Shown piece by piece: positions 51,045-60,588 of a stretch of DNA of 64,000 nucleotides. The translations under genes and the position numbers were made by a program. The stretch covers positions 306,287 to 370,286 of the forward strand of contig NZ_RMBX01000008.1 of assembly GCF_003807585.1 (NCBI RefSeq). Reading direction: 5' to 3'. How positions within the stretch are numbered: position 1 is the first letter of the stretch; every line of letters begins with the position of its first letter. The stretch is from Chitinophaga barathri. Lineage in GTDB: Bacteria > Bacteroidota > Bacteroidia > Chitinophagales > Chitinophagaceae. Below the pieces are notes generated by a model. That model ran no database searches. It saw only the letters and a list, made by a program, of their open reading frames with translations, and was not told the origin of the DNA.

Positions 51045-52046
51045 TTAAGCCTGTTCTGCGAGTTTTGCTTTGATCTTGGCTTCCACTTCGATGGCAACTT
51101 CAGGATTGTCCAGCAGGAGCTGTTTCACTGCATCGCGGCCCTGGCCGAGTTTGTTGCCTTCGTAGCTGAACCAGCTACCGCTTTTCTGCACAATGCCGTA
51201 CTCCACGCCCATGTCTATCAGTTCACCTACTTTGGAGATACCCTGGCCGAAAATAATGTCGAATTCAGCCATACGGAAGGGAGGAGCGACTTTATTTTTT
51301 ACCACTTTTACTTTTACGCGGTTACCTACAGCTTCGTCGCCGTCTTTGATCTGGCTCATACGGCGGATGTCCAGCCTTACGGAAGCGTAGAATTTCAGGG
51401 CGTTACCACCGGTGGTGGTTTCCGGGTTACCGAACATTACACCGATCTTTTCACGCAGCTGGTTGATAAATATGCAACAGCAGTTGGTTTTGGAGATCGT
51501 GGCGGTCAGTTTACGGAGGGCCTGGCTCATGAGACGGGCCTGTAAGCCCATTTTGCTTTCGCCCATTTCGCCTTCCAGCTCGCCTTTAGGAACCAGTGCG
51601 GCCACGGAGTCAATCACCACAACGTCTACCGCTCCGGAGAGGATCAGCCTGTCGGCAATTTCCAGCGCCTGCTCACCATGGTCGGGCTGGGAGATCAGCA
51701 GGGAATCCACATCCACACCCAGCTTGCGGGCATAACTGCTGTCAAAGGCATGTTCCGCATCTATAATGGCGCAGATACCGCCTTTTTTCTGCGCTTCCGC
51801 AATGGTATGTATCGCTAAGGTTGTTTTACCGGAAGATTCAGGGCCGTATATTTCAATTACCCTTCCTTTGGGCAGACCGCCAATACCCAATGCGATATCA
51901 AGCCCCAGGGAACCTGTGGAGATGATTTCCATCGGCACATCGGGCTTTTCGCCCATCATCATCACGGCGCCTTTGCCGAAATCCTTATCAATCTTGTCCA
52001 TTGTAAGGCGAAGGGCCTTCAGTTTATCAGTATTGGCGTTTGACAT
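51045..52046 (-). CDS. recA: Recombinase RecA
   Basis: A 333-aa RecA of normal core length. It has Walker A EIYGPESSGKTTLA, AEHAFDSSYARKLGVD (catalytic Glu region), Walker B VVVIDSVAALVP, loop L1 GEMGESKMGLQARLMSQALRKL, loop L2 FINQLREKIGVMFGNPETTTGGNALKFYAS and a C-terminal domain. It forms filaments on ssDNA for recombination and SOS. The last 15-20 acidic residues of the E. coli protein are missing, as in many relatives. A TAAATTTG box lies at 52081-52088 on this strand; no obvious LexA box was noticed. Confidence 0.98.
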   Translation of the reverse strand: MSNANTDKLKALRLTMDKIDKDFGKGAVMMMGEKPDVPMEIISTGSLGLDIALGIGGLPKGRVIEIYGPESSGKTTLAIHTIAEAQKKGGICAIIDAEHAFDSSYARKLGVDVDSLLISQPDHGEQALEIADRLILSGAVDVVVIDSVAALVPKGELEGEMGESKMGLQARLMSQALRKLTATISKTNCCCIFINQLREKIGVMFGNPETTTGGNALKFYASVRLDIRRMSQIKDGDEAVGNRVKVKVVKNKVAPPFRMAEFDIIFGQGISKVGELIDMGVEYGIVQKSGSWFSYEGNKLGQGRDAVKQLLLDNPEVAIEVEAKIKAKLAEQA

Positions 52047-52080
52047 AATTTGTATGAATTAGTAAGTAAGTATTTTGTTA

Positions 52081-52088
52081 CAAATTTA
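52081..52088 (-). promoter_or_regulatory. -7 box for recA
   Basis: On the minus strand TAAATTTG, 34 nt before the recA ATG. No well-spaced TTG at -33 is seen. Confidence 0.5.
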
Positions 52089-52285
52089 ATGGTAGTGCAA
52101 GTTATAATTATTTCCCCGAAAACTCCTAAAATTTTTAGCATTTTTTCTGAAATACTAATTTCAATAGCATCAGGTGTTTAAACTTAAATTGGGGTAACAC
52201 GCAACGGACAATACAAAGGTGCATTGTCTTTACGCAAGGGATGTGCGCAGTGAAAAAATATCTTTTAAAAGAGGGAACTCCGCTC

Positions 52286-52951
52286 CTAGCCTACAATAGC
52301 ATACGCGATCACCTGTGAAAGAATGCCCACCAGCAGGCCGGTGTAGATCTCCTGGGGAGTATGTGCCTTTAGTATAAGCCTTGCCGTAGCCGCCAGCCCG
52401 GTGAGCACAAAGGCCAATGCCAGCGGCACACTCACGTTCATCCCCATACCCCACATCAATACCATCAGGAAGCCCAGCACCCCGCCCCAGCCGGTCGTAT
52501 GCATGCTGATCTTCACGAAGCTGTTCGCCACAAAACAGATCACCACGGCGATAAAAATACCCAGCAGGAAGGCGTTAAAAAAACCGGGACTGATGCCCTG
52601 GCGCTTGAAAGTATAAAAGGCCCAGAAATAAAAAATGGTCGTGGCTACATAAGGGATGATCCGGTCCGTACGCTCTTCCAGCTGTACACTGTTCACAAAC
52701 CCCAGGAGTTTGGACAGTACCACGGCCAGCAGCGGGAACAACAAACTGCCTACGCCTACACGGATATACAGCTTGTCAAACGGGAATTTGATGCTGTCGT
52801 GTTTGAACACCATAAAGTATTCCGGCAGCGCCGTTACCACCATAAAAGTGATGAGCAGGGGAATGAACAAGGGATGCAGCAGGTAAGAAAATACTGTTGC
52901 GGAGGCCCGTAAGGCGGGCGGAAAGGTGACGGTCGATTTCTGCTCTTCCAT
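52286..52951 (-). CDS. PAP2-like multispanning membrane protein
   Basis: A 221-aa protein with about six membrane helices. KISMHTTGWGG and ARLILKAHTPQEIYTGLLVG resemble motifs 2 and 3 of PAP2 phosphatases (SGH and R-x5-H-x3-D), but the final Asp is replaced by Glu in HTPQE and motif 1 is weak. It may therefore be a divergent lipid phosphatase or an inactive relative. Last gene of the minus-strand group rnhB, rpoN, PAP2-like, 14 bp after rpoN. Confidence 0.7.
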   Translation of the reverse strand: MEEQKSTVTFPPALRASATVFSYLLHPLFIPLLITFMVVTALPEYFMVFKHDSIKFPFDKLYIRVGVGSLLFPLLAVVLSKLLGFVNSVQLEERTDRIIPYVATTIFYFWAFYTFKRQGISPGFFNAFLLGIFIAVVICFVANSFVKISMHTTGWGGVLGFLMVLMWGMGMNVSVPLALAFVLTGLAATARLILKAHTPQEIYTGLLVGILSQVIAYAIVG

Positions 52952-52965
52952 GAAAATTTGAATGA

Positions 52966-54453
52966 TTATAATTCCTTGCGTAAACGCGCAACGGGTATGT
53001 TCAGCTGCTCGCGGTATTTGGCCACGGTACGGCGTGCGATGTTGTAACCTTTGTCCTGCAGCATCTTGGTGAGATTTTCGTCGCTGAGGGGTTTGCGTTT
53101 GTTTTCCCCGCCAATCATATCCGACAATATCTTTTTCACCTCGCGCGTGCTCACTTCTTCGCCGCTATCGGTGGAGAGTGATTCGGAGAAGAAAAACTTC
53201 AGTTTGAAAGTACCGAACTCCGTCTGTACATATTTACTGTTCGCCACGCGGCTTACGGTAGAGATGTCCAGCTGGGTGATGTCCGCAATGTCCTTCAGGA
53301 TCATGGGTTTCATCGTGGTTTCGTCGCCGGTGAGGAAAAACTCGTGCTGGTAGCTCATGATCGCTTCCATCGTGCTCAGCAGTGTATGCTGGCGCTGTTT
53401 GATGGCGTCTATGAACCATTTGGCGGCATCTATTTTCTGTTTGATGAACAGTACGGCTTCTTTCTGGCGTTTGTCTTTTTTGTCACCACGGTCGTATTCC
53501 TTCAGCATTTCGCGGTAACCTTCGGAGATGCGCAGGTCCGGTGCGTTTTTGCTGTTGAGGGACAGTTCCAGTTTGCCGTTATTGTTGAGTATGAAGAAGT
53601 CGGGGATTACGTAGCTCTCCGCTTTGTTCATAAGGCTGTAATTTCCGCCTGGCTTGGGATTGAGCTTGATGATCTGGCCGATGGCCTCGCGCAGGTCCTC
53701 GTCTGAAAGATTAAGGGAACGCTGGATCTTTTCGTAATGTTTTTTGGTGAACTCGTCGAAATAGTTTTCGAGGATGGAGATGGCGGTCAGTATGCCGGGA
53801 TCGTCCGGGTTCTTGCGTTTCAGCTGCAGCAGCAGGCATTCCTTCAGATCCGCGCAGCAAACGCCGGCGGGGTCGAAGGTCTGGATCAGTTTGATCAGCT
53901 GCCTGATCTCTTCTTCCTCGGCCTGTATATTCTGTGAAAATGAAAGATCGTCTACGATGGCACTGGTTTCGCGGCGGAGATACCCGTCGTCGTCTATGCT
54001 GCCGATGATCTGCTCCGCGATGCGGCGCTCACGGTCGTCCAGCGTCTGGAGGCCCAGCTGGGTGAGCAGGTGGTCGTGAAAGGTGGTTTCCACGCGAACG
54101 GGGATGGTGCGGGATTCGTCGGGGTCCGGGTAGTTGTCGTCCCGGAGTTTGTAATCCGCTATTTCATCATCGCCTTCGGAAACGTATTCGGAAATATCGA
54201 TGTTATCGTATTCGTTTTCGCTGCCGTCCGGTTCAAATTCTTCCTCCGTGCCGGCTTCGAATTCTTCGTTGTTGTCTTTGGAAAGCTCATCTTCCTGGCC
54301 GTCTTCACTGTACTCAAGGGCGGGGTTTTCTTCCAGTTCTTCTTTGATCCTTTCTTCCAGATTGGCAGTAGGCACCTGCAACAGTTTCATGAGCTGAATC
54401 TGCTGGGGTGATAACTTCTGTAATAATTTCTGTTGTTGCGTTTGCTTTAACAT
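52966..54453 (-). CDS. rpoN: RNA polymerase sigma-54 factor
   Basis: A 495-aa sigma-54. Region I is Gln-rich (MLKQTQQQKLLQKLSPQQIQ), region II is highly acidic (about 50-100), the core-binding region has YFDEFTKKHYEKI, and the C-terminus has the HTH (DIADITQLDISTVSRVANSKYVQTEFG). The RpoN box is ARRTVAKYREQL near the C-terminus. It directs transcription with AAA+ activators; none is encoded in the window. ATG 54453 is chosen because region I begins there; the frame is open upstream only as an antisense artefact over rnhB. Confidence 0.96.
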   Translation of the reverse strand: MLKQTQQQKLLQKLSPQQIQLMKLLQVPTANLEERIKEELEENPALEYSEDGQEDELSKDNNEEFEAGTEEEFEPDGSENEYDNIDISEYVSEGDDEIADYKLRDDNYPDPDESRTIPVRVETTFHDHLLTQLGLQTLDDRERRIAEQIIGSIDDDGYLRRETSAIVDDLSFSQNIQAEEEEIRQLIKLIQTFDPAGVCCADLKECLLLQLKRKNPDDPGILTAISILENYFDEFTKKHYEKIQRSLNLSDEDLREAIGQIIKLNPKPGGNYSLMNKAESYVIPDFFILNNNGKLELSLNSKNAPDLRISEGYREMLKEYDRGDKKDKRQKEAVLFIKQKIDAAKWFIDAIKQRQHTLLSTMEAIMSYQHEFFLTGDETTMKPMILKDIADITQLDISTVSRVANSKYVQTEFGTFKLKFFFSESLSTDSGEEVSTREVKKILSDMIGGENKRKPLSDENLTKMLQDKGYNIARRTVAKYREQLNIPVARLRKEL

Positions 54454-54466
54454 GGTTCGTTCCTTT

Positions 54467-55078
54467 TTACCACTTTCCCTCGTCGTCCAGGCTGAGCTGG
54501 TCTGGCAACAAGCGGAACGTCCTGCGGTGATAGGGCGTGTCGCCGTGGGACCGGATGGCATCCCGGTGATGCCTGGTAGGATAACCCTTGTTGTCCTTCC
54601 ATCCGTATTGCGGGTACTGCTCGTGCAGGCCCTGCATATATTCGTCCCGGTAAGTTTTTGCCAGCACAGACGCTGCTGCTATGGATGCATATTTTCCGTC
54701 GCCCTGTATGATGCAGGTATGCGGGATATCGCCATAGGGATGAAAACGGTTACCATCAATGAGTAACATTTGGGGCTGTAGCGATAATCGTGCCAAAGCT
54801 TCGTGCATCGCCTTGAATGAGGCTTTCAGGATATTGATCTTATCAATTTCCACATTGCAGATGCTTGCCACGGCATAGGCTACCGCCTCCCGCTCTATCA
54901 CCACCCGTAATACATTCCTTTCGTCTTCCGTCAGCTGTTTGGAATCATTCAGCAAAGGGTGCCGGAAAGTCCTGGGCAAAATCACCGCCGCCGCAAATAC
55001 AGGGCCCGCGAGGCAGCCTCTTCCGGCTTCATCGCAACCCGCTTCTGTAAGTACATCCTGATAGTATGGCAGCAACAA
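54467..55078 (-). CDS. rnhB: Ribonuclease HII
   Basis: A 203-aa enzyme: AGCDEAGRGCLAGPVFAAAVIL with catalytic Asp-Glu at the start, LLIDGNRF (third Asp) and SIAAASVLAKTYRDEYM (fourth acidic residue). It removes ribonucleotides and RNA-DNA junctions from DNA. The C-terminus is a short helical region (HEQYPQYGWKDNKGYPTRHH). It begins the minus-strand group with rpoN 13 bp downstream, and is divergent from ctaA. Confidence 0.96.
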   Translation of the reverse strand: MLLPYYQDVLTEAGCDEAGRGCLAGPVFAAAVILPRTFRHPLLNDSKQLTEDERNVLRVVIEREAVAYAVASICNVEIDKINILKASFKAMHEALARLSLQPQMLLIDGNRFHPYGDIPHTCIIQGDGKYASIAAASVLAKTYRDEYMQGLHEQYPQYGWKDNKGYPTRHHRDAIRSHGDTPYHRRTFRLLPDQLSLDDEGKW

Positions 55079-55171
55079 GTTAACTGATTTTGTTGGCGCT
55101 AAAATTACAAAAACCGGCGGAATGATTCGGGGAATTGATAAAAATCATCTATCCCGGGCAGGATTAACCCT

Positions 55172-55179
55172 TATTTTTG
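55172..55179 (+). promoter_or_regulatory. -7 box close to ctaA start
   Basis: TATTTTTG ends 8 nt before the first ATG at 55188, so the leader would be only 1-3 nt. Confidence 0.45.
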
Positions 55180-55187
55180 CAGGGTTT

Positions 55188-56216
55188 ATGGAAATGCAGC
55201 AAAATAAAGGAAACCGGGCCATCGTCATCTGGCTGTTCACCGGGGTGGCCATGATCATTGTACAGGTGCTACTGGGCGGCATTACGCGGCTCACCGGCTC
55301 AGGCCTGAGCATTACGGAATGGAAGCCCATCCTGGGCGCCCTTCCTCCCATGAATGAAGTGGCCTGGCAGGCGGCTTTTGAAAAATACCAGCAGATCGGC
55401 CAGTCCAAATATATCAACAGCCACTTTACCCTTTCCGATTTTAAATGGATCTATTTCTGGGAATGGTTGCACCGCAACTGGGCCCGCCTGATCGGTATCG
55501 TATTTTTCGTGCCCTTCGTGTGGTTCATTATCAAAAAGAAGATAGACCGCAGTATGATCAACCCGATGATCGTGCTTTTTATCCTCGGCGGCCTCCAGGG
55601 CCTCATTGGCTGGATCATGGTGAAAAGCGGGCTGAACGAGGAAAACCTTTACGTGTCCCACATTCGTTTAGCCATCCACTTTATCGCTGCACTGGGGCTG
55701 CTGTGGTACGTGCTCTGGTTCGCCCTGAAGCTGAGCATGCCCTCCTCCCGGATCGTTCAGGCCCCGGGCCTGCGGAAACTTTCCGGCTGGATACTCGGGC
55801 TGCTGGTGGTCCAGCTGGTCTACGGCGCTTTTATGGCCGGCCTTCACGCCGCACTCGCCGCCACCACCTGGCCTTCCATCAATGGCGCCTTCGTGCCGTC
55901 CGGCATGTTTTCCCAGGGCGGCTTCCTCGCGGATATTACCCACAACCAGATCACCATCCAGTTCATACACCGAACCCTCGCGTATGTGCTCACCCTGCTG
56001 ATCGCCGTCTGGTACCTCCGCTCCGCCCGCCTGCCACAGCTCGCCGCCGTAAGGGCGCTGGCTTTGCTGGTGGTGCTACTCCAGGTTTTTTTAGGCGTGC
56101 TCACCGTACTGAACAGCGGGATTAAAATTCCGCTCGGTTTTGCCCTCGCACACCAGTTCACCGGCATGGCGCTGCTGATGGTCATGATCTGGGGACGCTT
56201 TGTGACAAGGCCCTGA
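55188..56216 (+). CDS. ctaA: Heme A synthase (COX15/CtaA)
   Basis: A 342-aa protein with eight predicted membrane helices. The signature GGITRLTGSGLSITEWKPI is COX15-type, with heme-ligand His residues in WEWLHRNWAR, YVSHIRLAIHF, FIHRTLAYV and FALAHQFTGMA. It oxidises heme O to heme A for aa3-type oxidases. The Cys pair of Bacillus CtaA is absent, which places it with the mitochondrial and proteobacterial form. No cytochrome oxidase genes are adjacent. ATG 55188 or 55194 fits; upstream ORF extension lies over the promoter. Confidence 0.95.
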   Translation: MEMQQNKGNRAIVIWLFTGVAMIIVQVLLGGITRLTGSGLSITEWKPILGALPPMNEVAWQAAFEKYQQIGQSKYINSHFTLSDFKWIYFWEWLHRNWARLIGIVFFVPFVWFIIKKKIDRSMINPMIVLFILGGLQGLIGWIMVKSGLNEENLYVSHIRLAIHFIAALGLLWYVLWFALKLSMPSSRIVQAPGLRKLSGWILGLLVVQLVYGAFMAGLHAALAATTWPSINGAFVPSGMFSQGGFLADITHNQITIQFIHRTLAYVLTLLIAVWYLRSARLPQLAAVRALALLVVLLQVFLGVLTVLNSGIKIPLGFALAHQFTGMALLMVMIWGRFVTRP

Positions 56217-56274
56217 GGTCACATTTAATTTATTTTTAATTTTACATTGCGGATATTTGCCTTAATTTAAGGCG

Positions 56275-58527
56275 GTGAAAAGATTCTGGTTAAGATTTTT
56301 CTATTCCTTCCCTATTCAGCTGCTGCTGCTTCATTTTCGCAAGTACCAGGTTTTGCTGATCTTCTGGGCAATTCTGTTCAGCACCATCAACGGCGGCTTT
56401 GCAAAGACGTTTGGCGGTGATGCGCTTTTCCTTGCCCCGGAATATATGGGAAAGGTAAATTTCTACAGCACCACGGTGACGGGCGTAGCAGCCGCCATTT
56501 TTACCATGAGCTGGAATATCACCACTTTTATCCTTCACAGCGGCCGGTTCAAGTTCCTGGCCACCACCTCCCAGCCCTTTTCCAGGTACTGCCTGAACAA
56601 TTCCATTATCCCAGGCGCATTCCTGCTGATGCTTTTATGGCGCGGCTGGCAATACCAGCGCTGGCAGGAGCTGAACAGCGTTCCGCATATCCTTTTGCTG
56701 GCTGAAGGTTTTATCTGTGGTTACCTCGCCGTAATCTTTTTTTCTTTTTTTTATTTTTTCAACGCGGACAAAAACATCGGGCGGCGGCTGATGAAAAAAT
56801 TCGGCAACCCGCGTAATTTTCTCCGCACTGTGCTCAAACCGAACCAGGAAAGGGACGAAAACTCCCTGCCGGTGTACAGCTACTTTTCCAGTCCCTTCCG
56901 CATACGCCGCGCGAGGAACGTGGACCATTACAACAAACATTACCTCGACAATATCTTCCGCCAGCATCACTTTGCCGCGATGATCACGATCGGGCTGGCC
57001 CTGGTCTTCCTCGTGATCATGGCCTACCTGATGGACTACAACGCCTTCCGCATCCCCGCAGGCGCCAGCGTACTTATCTTTTTCGCGTTCCTGATAGGCG
57101 TGGCAGGTGCTTATGCCTACCTGCTGGAAAGCTGGGCTATACCCGTACTGATCACCCTCATTGTGGGGCTGAACTGGATGGTGAAAAACCAATGGATAGA
57201 TAACCGGAACAAAGCCTACGGCCTCAATTACCTGGACAAAAAAGACCGCCCGGAATACAGCGTGCTCAGTCTCCAGGAATTTTTCACCGAAGCCCGGGCA
57301 GAAGCGGACCGCAAAAACACGATCAAAATACTGGAGAACTGGAAAGCGAAATTTCCAGCCGGCTCCAAACCACCGCTAATCGTCATCAACACCAGCGGCG
57401 GCGGCAGCCGCTCTGCCGCCTGGACCATGAACGTATTGCAGCGGTACGACAGCCTGCTGAAAGGCAAACTCCTCAAACATACGTTCCTGATGACCGGCGC
57501 ATCCGGCGGGATGCTGGGCGCCACGTACTTCCGCGAGCTGTATCTCCGCCAGCAGGAAGGGAAAATGCCAGGCAAAGCAAGGCTATACGACAGCATCTAT
57601 TGCGAAAAGATCTCCCGGGACCTGCTGAATTCTGTATTCAGCTCCTTTGCGGTAAACGATTTTATCACGCCGTTCCGGCATTTTGATATCGGCAAAAACT
57701 CGTACGCCAAGGACCGCGGCTATGCCTTTGAAATGCAGCTGAACATCAATACCGATCATGTTCTGAACAAAACCGTCGGCGACTACCGGCAGCCGGAATA
57801 CGATGCCAAAATACCGATGCTGATCTGGTGCGCAACGATCAACTCGGACGGGCGCAGGCTTTTTATGAGCCCCCAGCCGGTGAGTTATCTCTGCGCGGCG
57901 AACTACCGTTATCCTACCCGAGCTGTACGCGATGTGGACGGGGTGGATTTCAACCAGTTTTTTGCGAACCAGGACGCGAATGAGCTCCGCGTAACCAGCG
58001 CCATCCGCATGAGCGCCACTTTCCCTTATGTGCTGCCCAACGTATTCCTCCCCAGCAATCCCATTGTGGATGTGATGGACGCGGGCATCCGTGACAATTT
58101 CGGGCAGGAAACGAGCGTCCGCTTCCTGTATACCTTCCGCGAATGGATCAATGAAAACACCGGCGGGGTGATCTTTATGCAGATCAGGGACACGCGTAAA
58201 AACGACGTAAGCCCCATCAAACAGCAAAAAGACCTTGGAGACCTGATCTTTGAACCGCTCTTTTCCATGCAGGCGAACTGGATGAGTATGCAGGACTTCC
58301 ACCAGGACCATCTTGTTAATTATATAGAATCCTATTTCCCTGGAAAATTCAAGCGGCTGATATTCCAGTATGTGCCGCAGCAGGCTGAAAAAGCCGCCGC
58401 GCTGAGCCTCCACCTTACCCCCAGGGAAAAACTGGATATCGCCCGCGCGCTGGACAACCCGGGTAACCAGCAGGCTTTCGGGCAGTTGAACGAAGCGCTT
58501 ACAGGCATCCTCTCGCAACAACACTAA
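56275..58527 (+). CDS. Membrane-anchored patatin-like phospholipase
   Basis: A 750-aa protein. About the first 320 residues hold six or so membrane helices (FWAILFSTINGGF, IIPGAFLLMLLW, AVIFFSFFYFF, MITIGLALVFLVIMAYLM, LIFFAFLIGVAGAYAY, VLITLIVGLNW). The C-terminal patatin domain has the oxyanion TSGGGSRS (about 373-380), nucleophile Ser 410 in TGASGGMLG, and the DAG motif with Asp 602 (MDAGIRDNFG). It is a lipid acyl hydrolase acting at the inner membrane. Start codon is GTG. It runs in the same direction as ctaA 58 bp upstream. Confidence 0.88.
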   Translation: MKRFWLRFFYSFPIQLLLLHFRKYQVLLIFWAILFSTINGGFAKTFGGDALFLAPEYMGKVNFYSTTVTGVAAAIFTMSWNITTFILHSGRFKFLATTSQPFSRYCLNNSIIPGAFLLMLLWRGWQYQRWQELNSVPHILLLAEGFICGYLAVIFFSFFYFFNADKNIGRRLMKKFGNPRNFLRTVLKPNQERDENSLPVYSYFSSPFRIRRARNVDHYNKHYLDNIFRQHHFAAMITIGLALVFLVIMAYLMDYNAFRIPAGASVLIFFAFLIGVAGAYAYLLESWAIPVLITLIVGLNWMVKNQWIDNRNKAYGLNYLDKKDRPEYSVLSLQEFFTEARAEADRKNTIKILENWKAKFPAGSKPPLIVINTSGGGSRSAAWTMNVLQRYDSLLKGKLLKHTFLMTGASGGMLGATYFRELYLRQQEGKMPGKARLYDSIYCEKISRDLLNSVFSSFAVNDFITPFRHFDIGKNSYAKDRGYAFEMQLNINTDHVLNKTVGDYRQPEYDAKIPMLIWCATINSDGRRLFMSPQPVSYLCAANYRYPTRAVRDVDGVDFNQFFANQDANELRVTSAIRMSATFPYVLPNVFLPSNPIVDVMDAGIRDNFGQETSVRFLYTFREWINENTGGVIFMQIRDTRKNDVSPIKQQKDLGDLIFEPLFSMQANWMSMQDFHQDHLVNYIESYFPGKFKRLIFQYVPQQAEKAAALSLHLTPREKLDIARALDNPGNQQAFGQLNEALTGILSQQH

Positions 58528-58630
58528 ACGCTAACATGTTGGTTTTGAGCAAATAATGCATCATTCCGGTGCATTGGGATATTTCACAGTTATTTAAGGT
58601 ATCCCTACAGGGAATTCCCCGTATTATTCG

Positions 58631-58638
58631 TACCTTTG
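58631..58638 (+). promoter_or_regulatory. -7 box for typA
   Basis: TACCTTTG followed by C. The ATG at 58713 lies about 75 nt downstream, so in-frame starts upstream of 58631 would not be on the transcript. Confidence 0.5.
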
Positions 58639-58712
58639 CGCCTTCGTTTGGAGCCGCCCGGAAAAATAATCCCCCGGAACGACTTCAAAATGCGGCTAAA
58701 TCACTCATTGTC

Positions 58713-60527
58713 ATGCAAATTAGAAACATCGCGATCATTGCGCACGTAGACCACGGTAAAACTACCCTGGTTGATAAAATCCTCCACTCTACGAACGTAT
58801 TCCGGGCCAACCAGGAAACCGGGGAACTGATCATGGATAACAACGACCTGGAAAAGGAACGTGGTATCACCATCCTCAGCAAAAACGTGTCTGTAGAATA
58901 CAAAGGAGTAAAAATCAACGTGATAGACACCCCGGGCCACGCCGACTTCGGTGGCGAGGTAGAACGCGTATTAAAAATGGCCGATGGCGTAATTCTGCTG
59001 GTAGATGCCTTTGAAGGCCCCATGCCGCAGACCCGCTTCGTATTGCAGAAAGCTCTCCAGCTGAACCTGAAACCCATCGTGGTGATCAATAAGGTGGATA
59101 AAGCCAACTGCCGCCCTGATGAAGTGCATGACGCCGTATTCGAACTGTTCTTTAACCTGGACGCCACGGAAGATCAGTTGAACTTCCCCACTTATTACGG
59201 CTCCGGCAAAAACGGCTGGTTCAACGATACCCTGGAACCCCGTGAAGACATTATCCCCCTGCTCGATGGTATCCTCACCCACGTTCCCGAGCCGAAAATA
59301 AACGAAGGCACCCTACAGATGCAGATCACTTCCCTCGATTACTCTACCTTCTTGGGCCGTATCGCCGTAGGTAAAGTGACCCGTGGCAAGATCGCCGAAA
59401 ACCAGCCTATCAGCCTCGTGCAGGTAGACGGTTCTATCAAAAAGACCCGCGTACGCGAGTTATATATATTCGAATCACTCGGTAAAAAACGCGTACAGGA
59501 AGTTATTGCCGGTGACATTTGCGCTGTAGTAGGTATCGAAGATTTCGGTATCGGCGATACCATCGCTGATTTCGAAAACCCTGAGGCATTACCGGTTATC
59601 AGCGTGGACGAACCGACCATGAACATGCTGTTCAGCATCAACAACTCTCCTTTCTTTGGTAAAGACGGTAAGTTCGTGACCTCCCGTCACCTGCGCGACC
59701 GCCTGATGAAAGAAACCGAGAAGAACCTGGCACTGCGTGTACACGATACCGAAGCTGCGGACAGCTTCATGGTATACGGCCGCGGTATCCTTCACCTGGG
59801 TGTACTGGTAGAAACCATGCGCCGCGAAGGATATGAACTGACCGTTGGTCAGCCGCAGGTAATCACAAAGATCATCGACGGCAAAAAAAGCGAACCGTTT
59901 GAAACCCTGGTGGTAGACGTTCCGCAGGAATTTGCTTCTAAAGTGATCGATCTCGTAACCCGCCGCAGGGGTGAAATGCTGATCATGGAAACCAAAGGTG
60001 AAATGCAACACCTGGAATTCGAGATCCCTTCACGTGGCCTGATCGGCCTGCGTACGCAGATGCTGACAAACACTGCCGGTGAAGCTGTAATGGCACACCG
60101 TTTTAATGACTACAAACCCTGGAAAGGCCCGATCCCCGGCCGTAACAACGGTGTTCTCTGCGCCAAGGAAGGCGGTACCACTACCGGCTATTCCCTTGAT
60201 AAACTGCAGGACAGAGGTTCATTCTTCGTGGATCCGGGAGAAGAGGTTTACAGAGGCATGATCATCGGTGAAAACAACAAACCCGGTGACCTTGTGGTGA
60301 ACCCCAATGAAGGTAAAAAATTAACCAACATGCGTGCGAGCGGTACCGATGGTGCTGCCAACATTGCGCCCAAAATACTGATGACGCTTGAAGAGTGCAT
60401 GGAGTACATCCAGCAGGACGAGTGCATCGAAGTAACACCGAACCACATCCGTATGCGCAAGACCATCCTGGACGAAGAAGAAAGGAAGAAGTATCAAAAA
60501 ATGCTGAAGGCGGAAGAGGTTAGCTAA
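58713..60527 (+). CDS. typA: Ribosome-associated GTPase TypA/BipA
   Basis: A 604-aa translational GTPase of standard length. G1 is AHVDHGKTT, the switch is KERGITI, G3 is DTPGHADFGGEV, and G4 is NKVD. Domains II and III follow, and the TypA-specific C-terminal region has GRNNGVLCAKEGGTTTGYSL. It assists ribosome assembly and stress adaptation. The frame extends 48 codons upstream to an ATG at 58569, but homologues begin at MQIRNIAIIAHVDHG and the -7 box lies inside that extension. Confidence 0.96.
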   Translation: MQIRNIAIIAHVDHGKTTLVDKILHSTNVFRANQETGELIMDNNDLEKERGITILSKNVSVEYKGVKINVIDTPGHADFGGEVERVLKMADGVILLVDAFEGPMPQTRFVLQKALQLNLKPIVVINKVDKANCRPDEVHDAVFELFFNLDATEDQLNFPTYYGSGKNGWFNDTLEPREDIIPLLDGILTHVPEPKINEGTLQMQITSLDYSTFLGRIAVGKVTRGKIAENQPISLVQVDGSIKKTRVRELYIFESLGKKRVQEVIAGDICAVVGIEDFGIGDTIADFENPEALPVISVDEPTMNMLFSINNSPFFGKDGKFVTSRHLRDRLMKETEKNLALRVHDTEAADSFMVYGRGILHLGVLVETMRREGYELTVGQPQVITKIIDGKKSEPFETLVVDVPQEFASKVIDLVTRRRGEMLIMETKGEMQHLEFEIPSRGLIGLRTQMLTNTAGEAVMAHRFNDYKPWKGPIPGRNNGVLCAKEGGTTTGYSLDKLQDRGSFFVDPGEEVYRGMIIGENNKPGDLVVNPNEGKKLTNMRASGTDGAANIAPKILMTLEECMEYIQQDECIEVTPNHIRMRKTILDEEERKKYQKMLKAEEVS

Positions 60528-60554
60528 GTTATTCAGATTAAGACAAAAGGATAT

Positions 60555-60583
60555 AAAACCGGGCGGATCCGCCCGGTTTTTTT
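60555..60583. terminator. Bidirectional terminator between typA and ybaB-like gene
   Basis: Perfect palindrome with 11-bp arms AAAACCGGGCG/CGCCCGGTTTT around GATC, extended by T on the right. It serves both convergent genes. Confidence 0.9.
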
Positions 60584-60588
60584 ATGCC

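Noticed and set aside
58569..58712. 48-codon N-terminal extension of TypA
   Set aside because: Family proteins start at 58713 and the -7 box at 58631-58638 lies within the extension.
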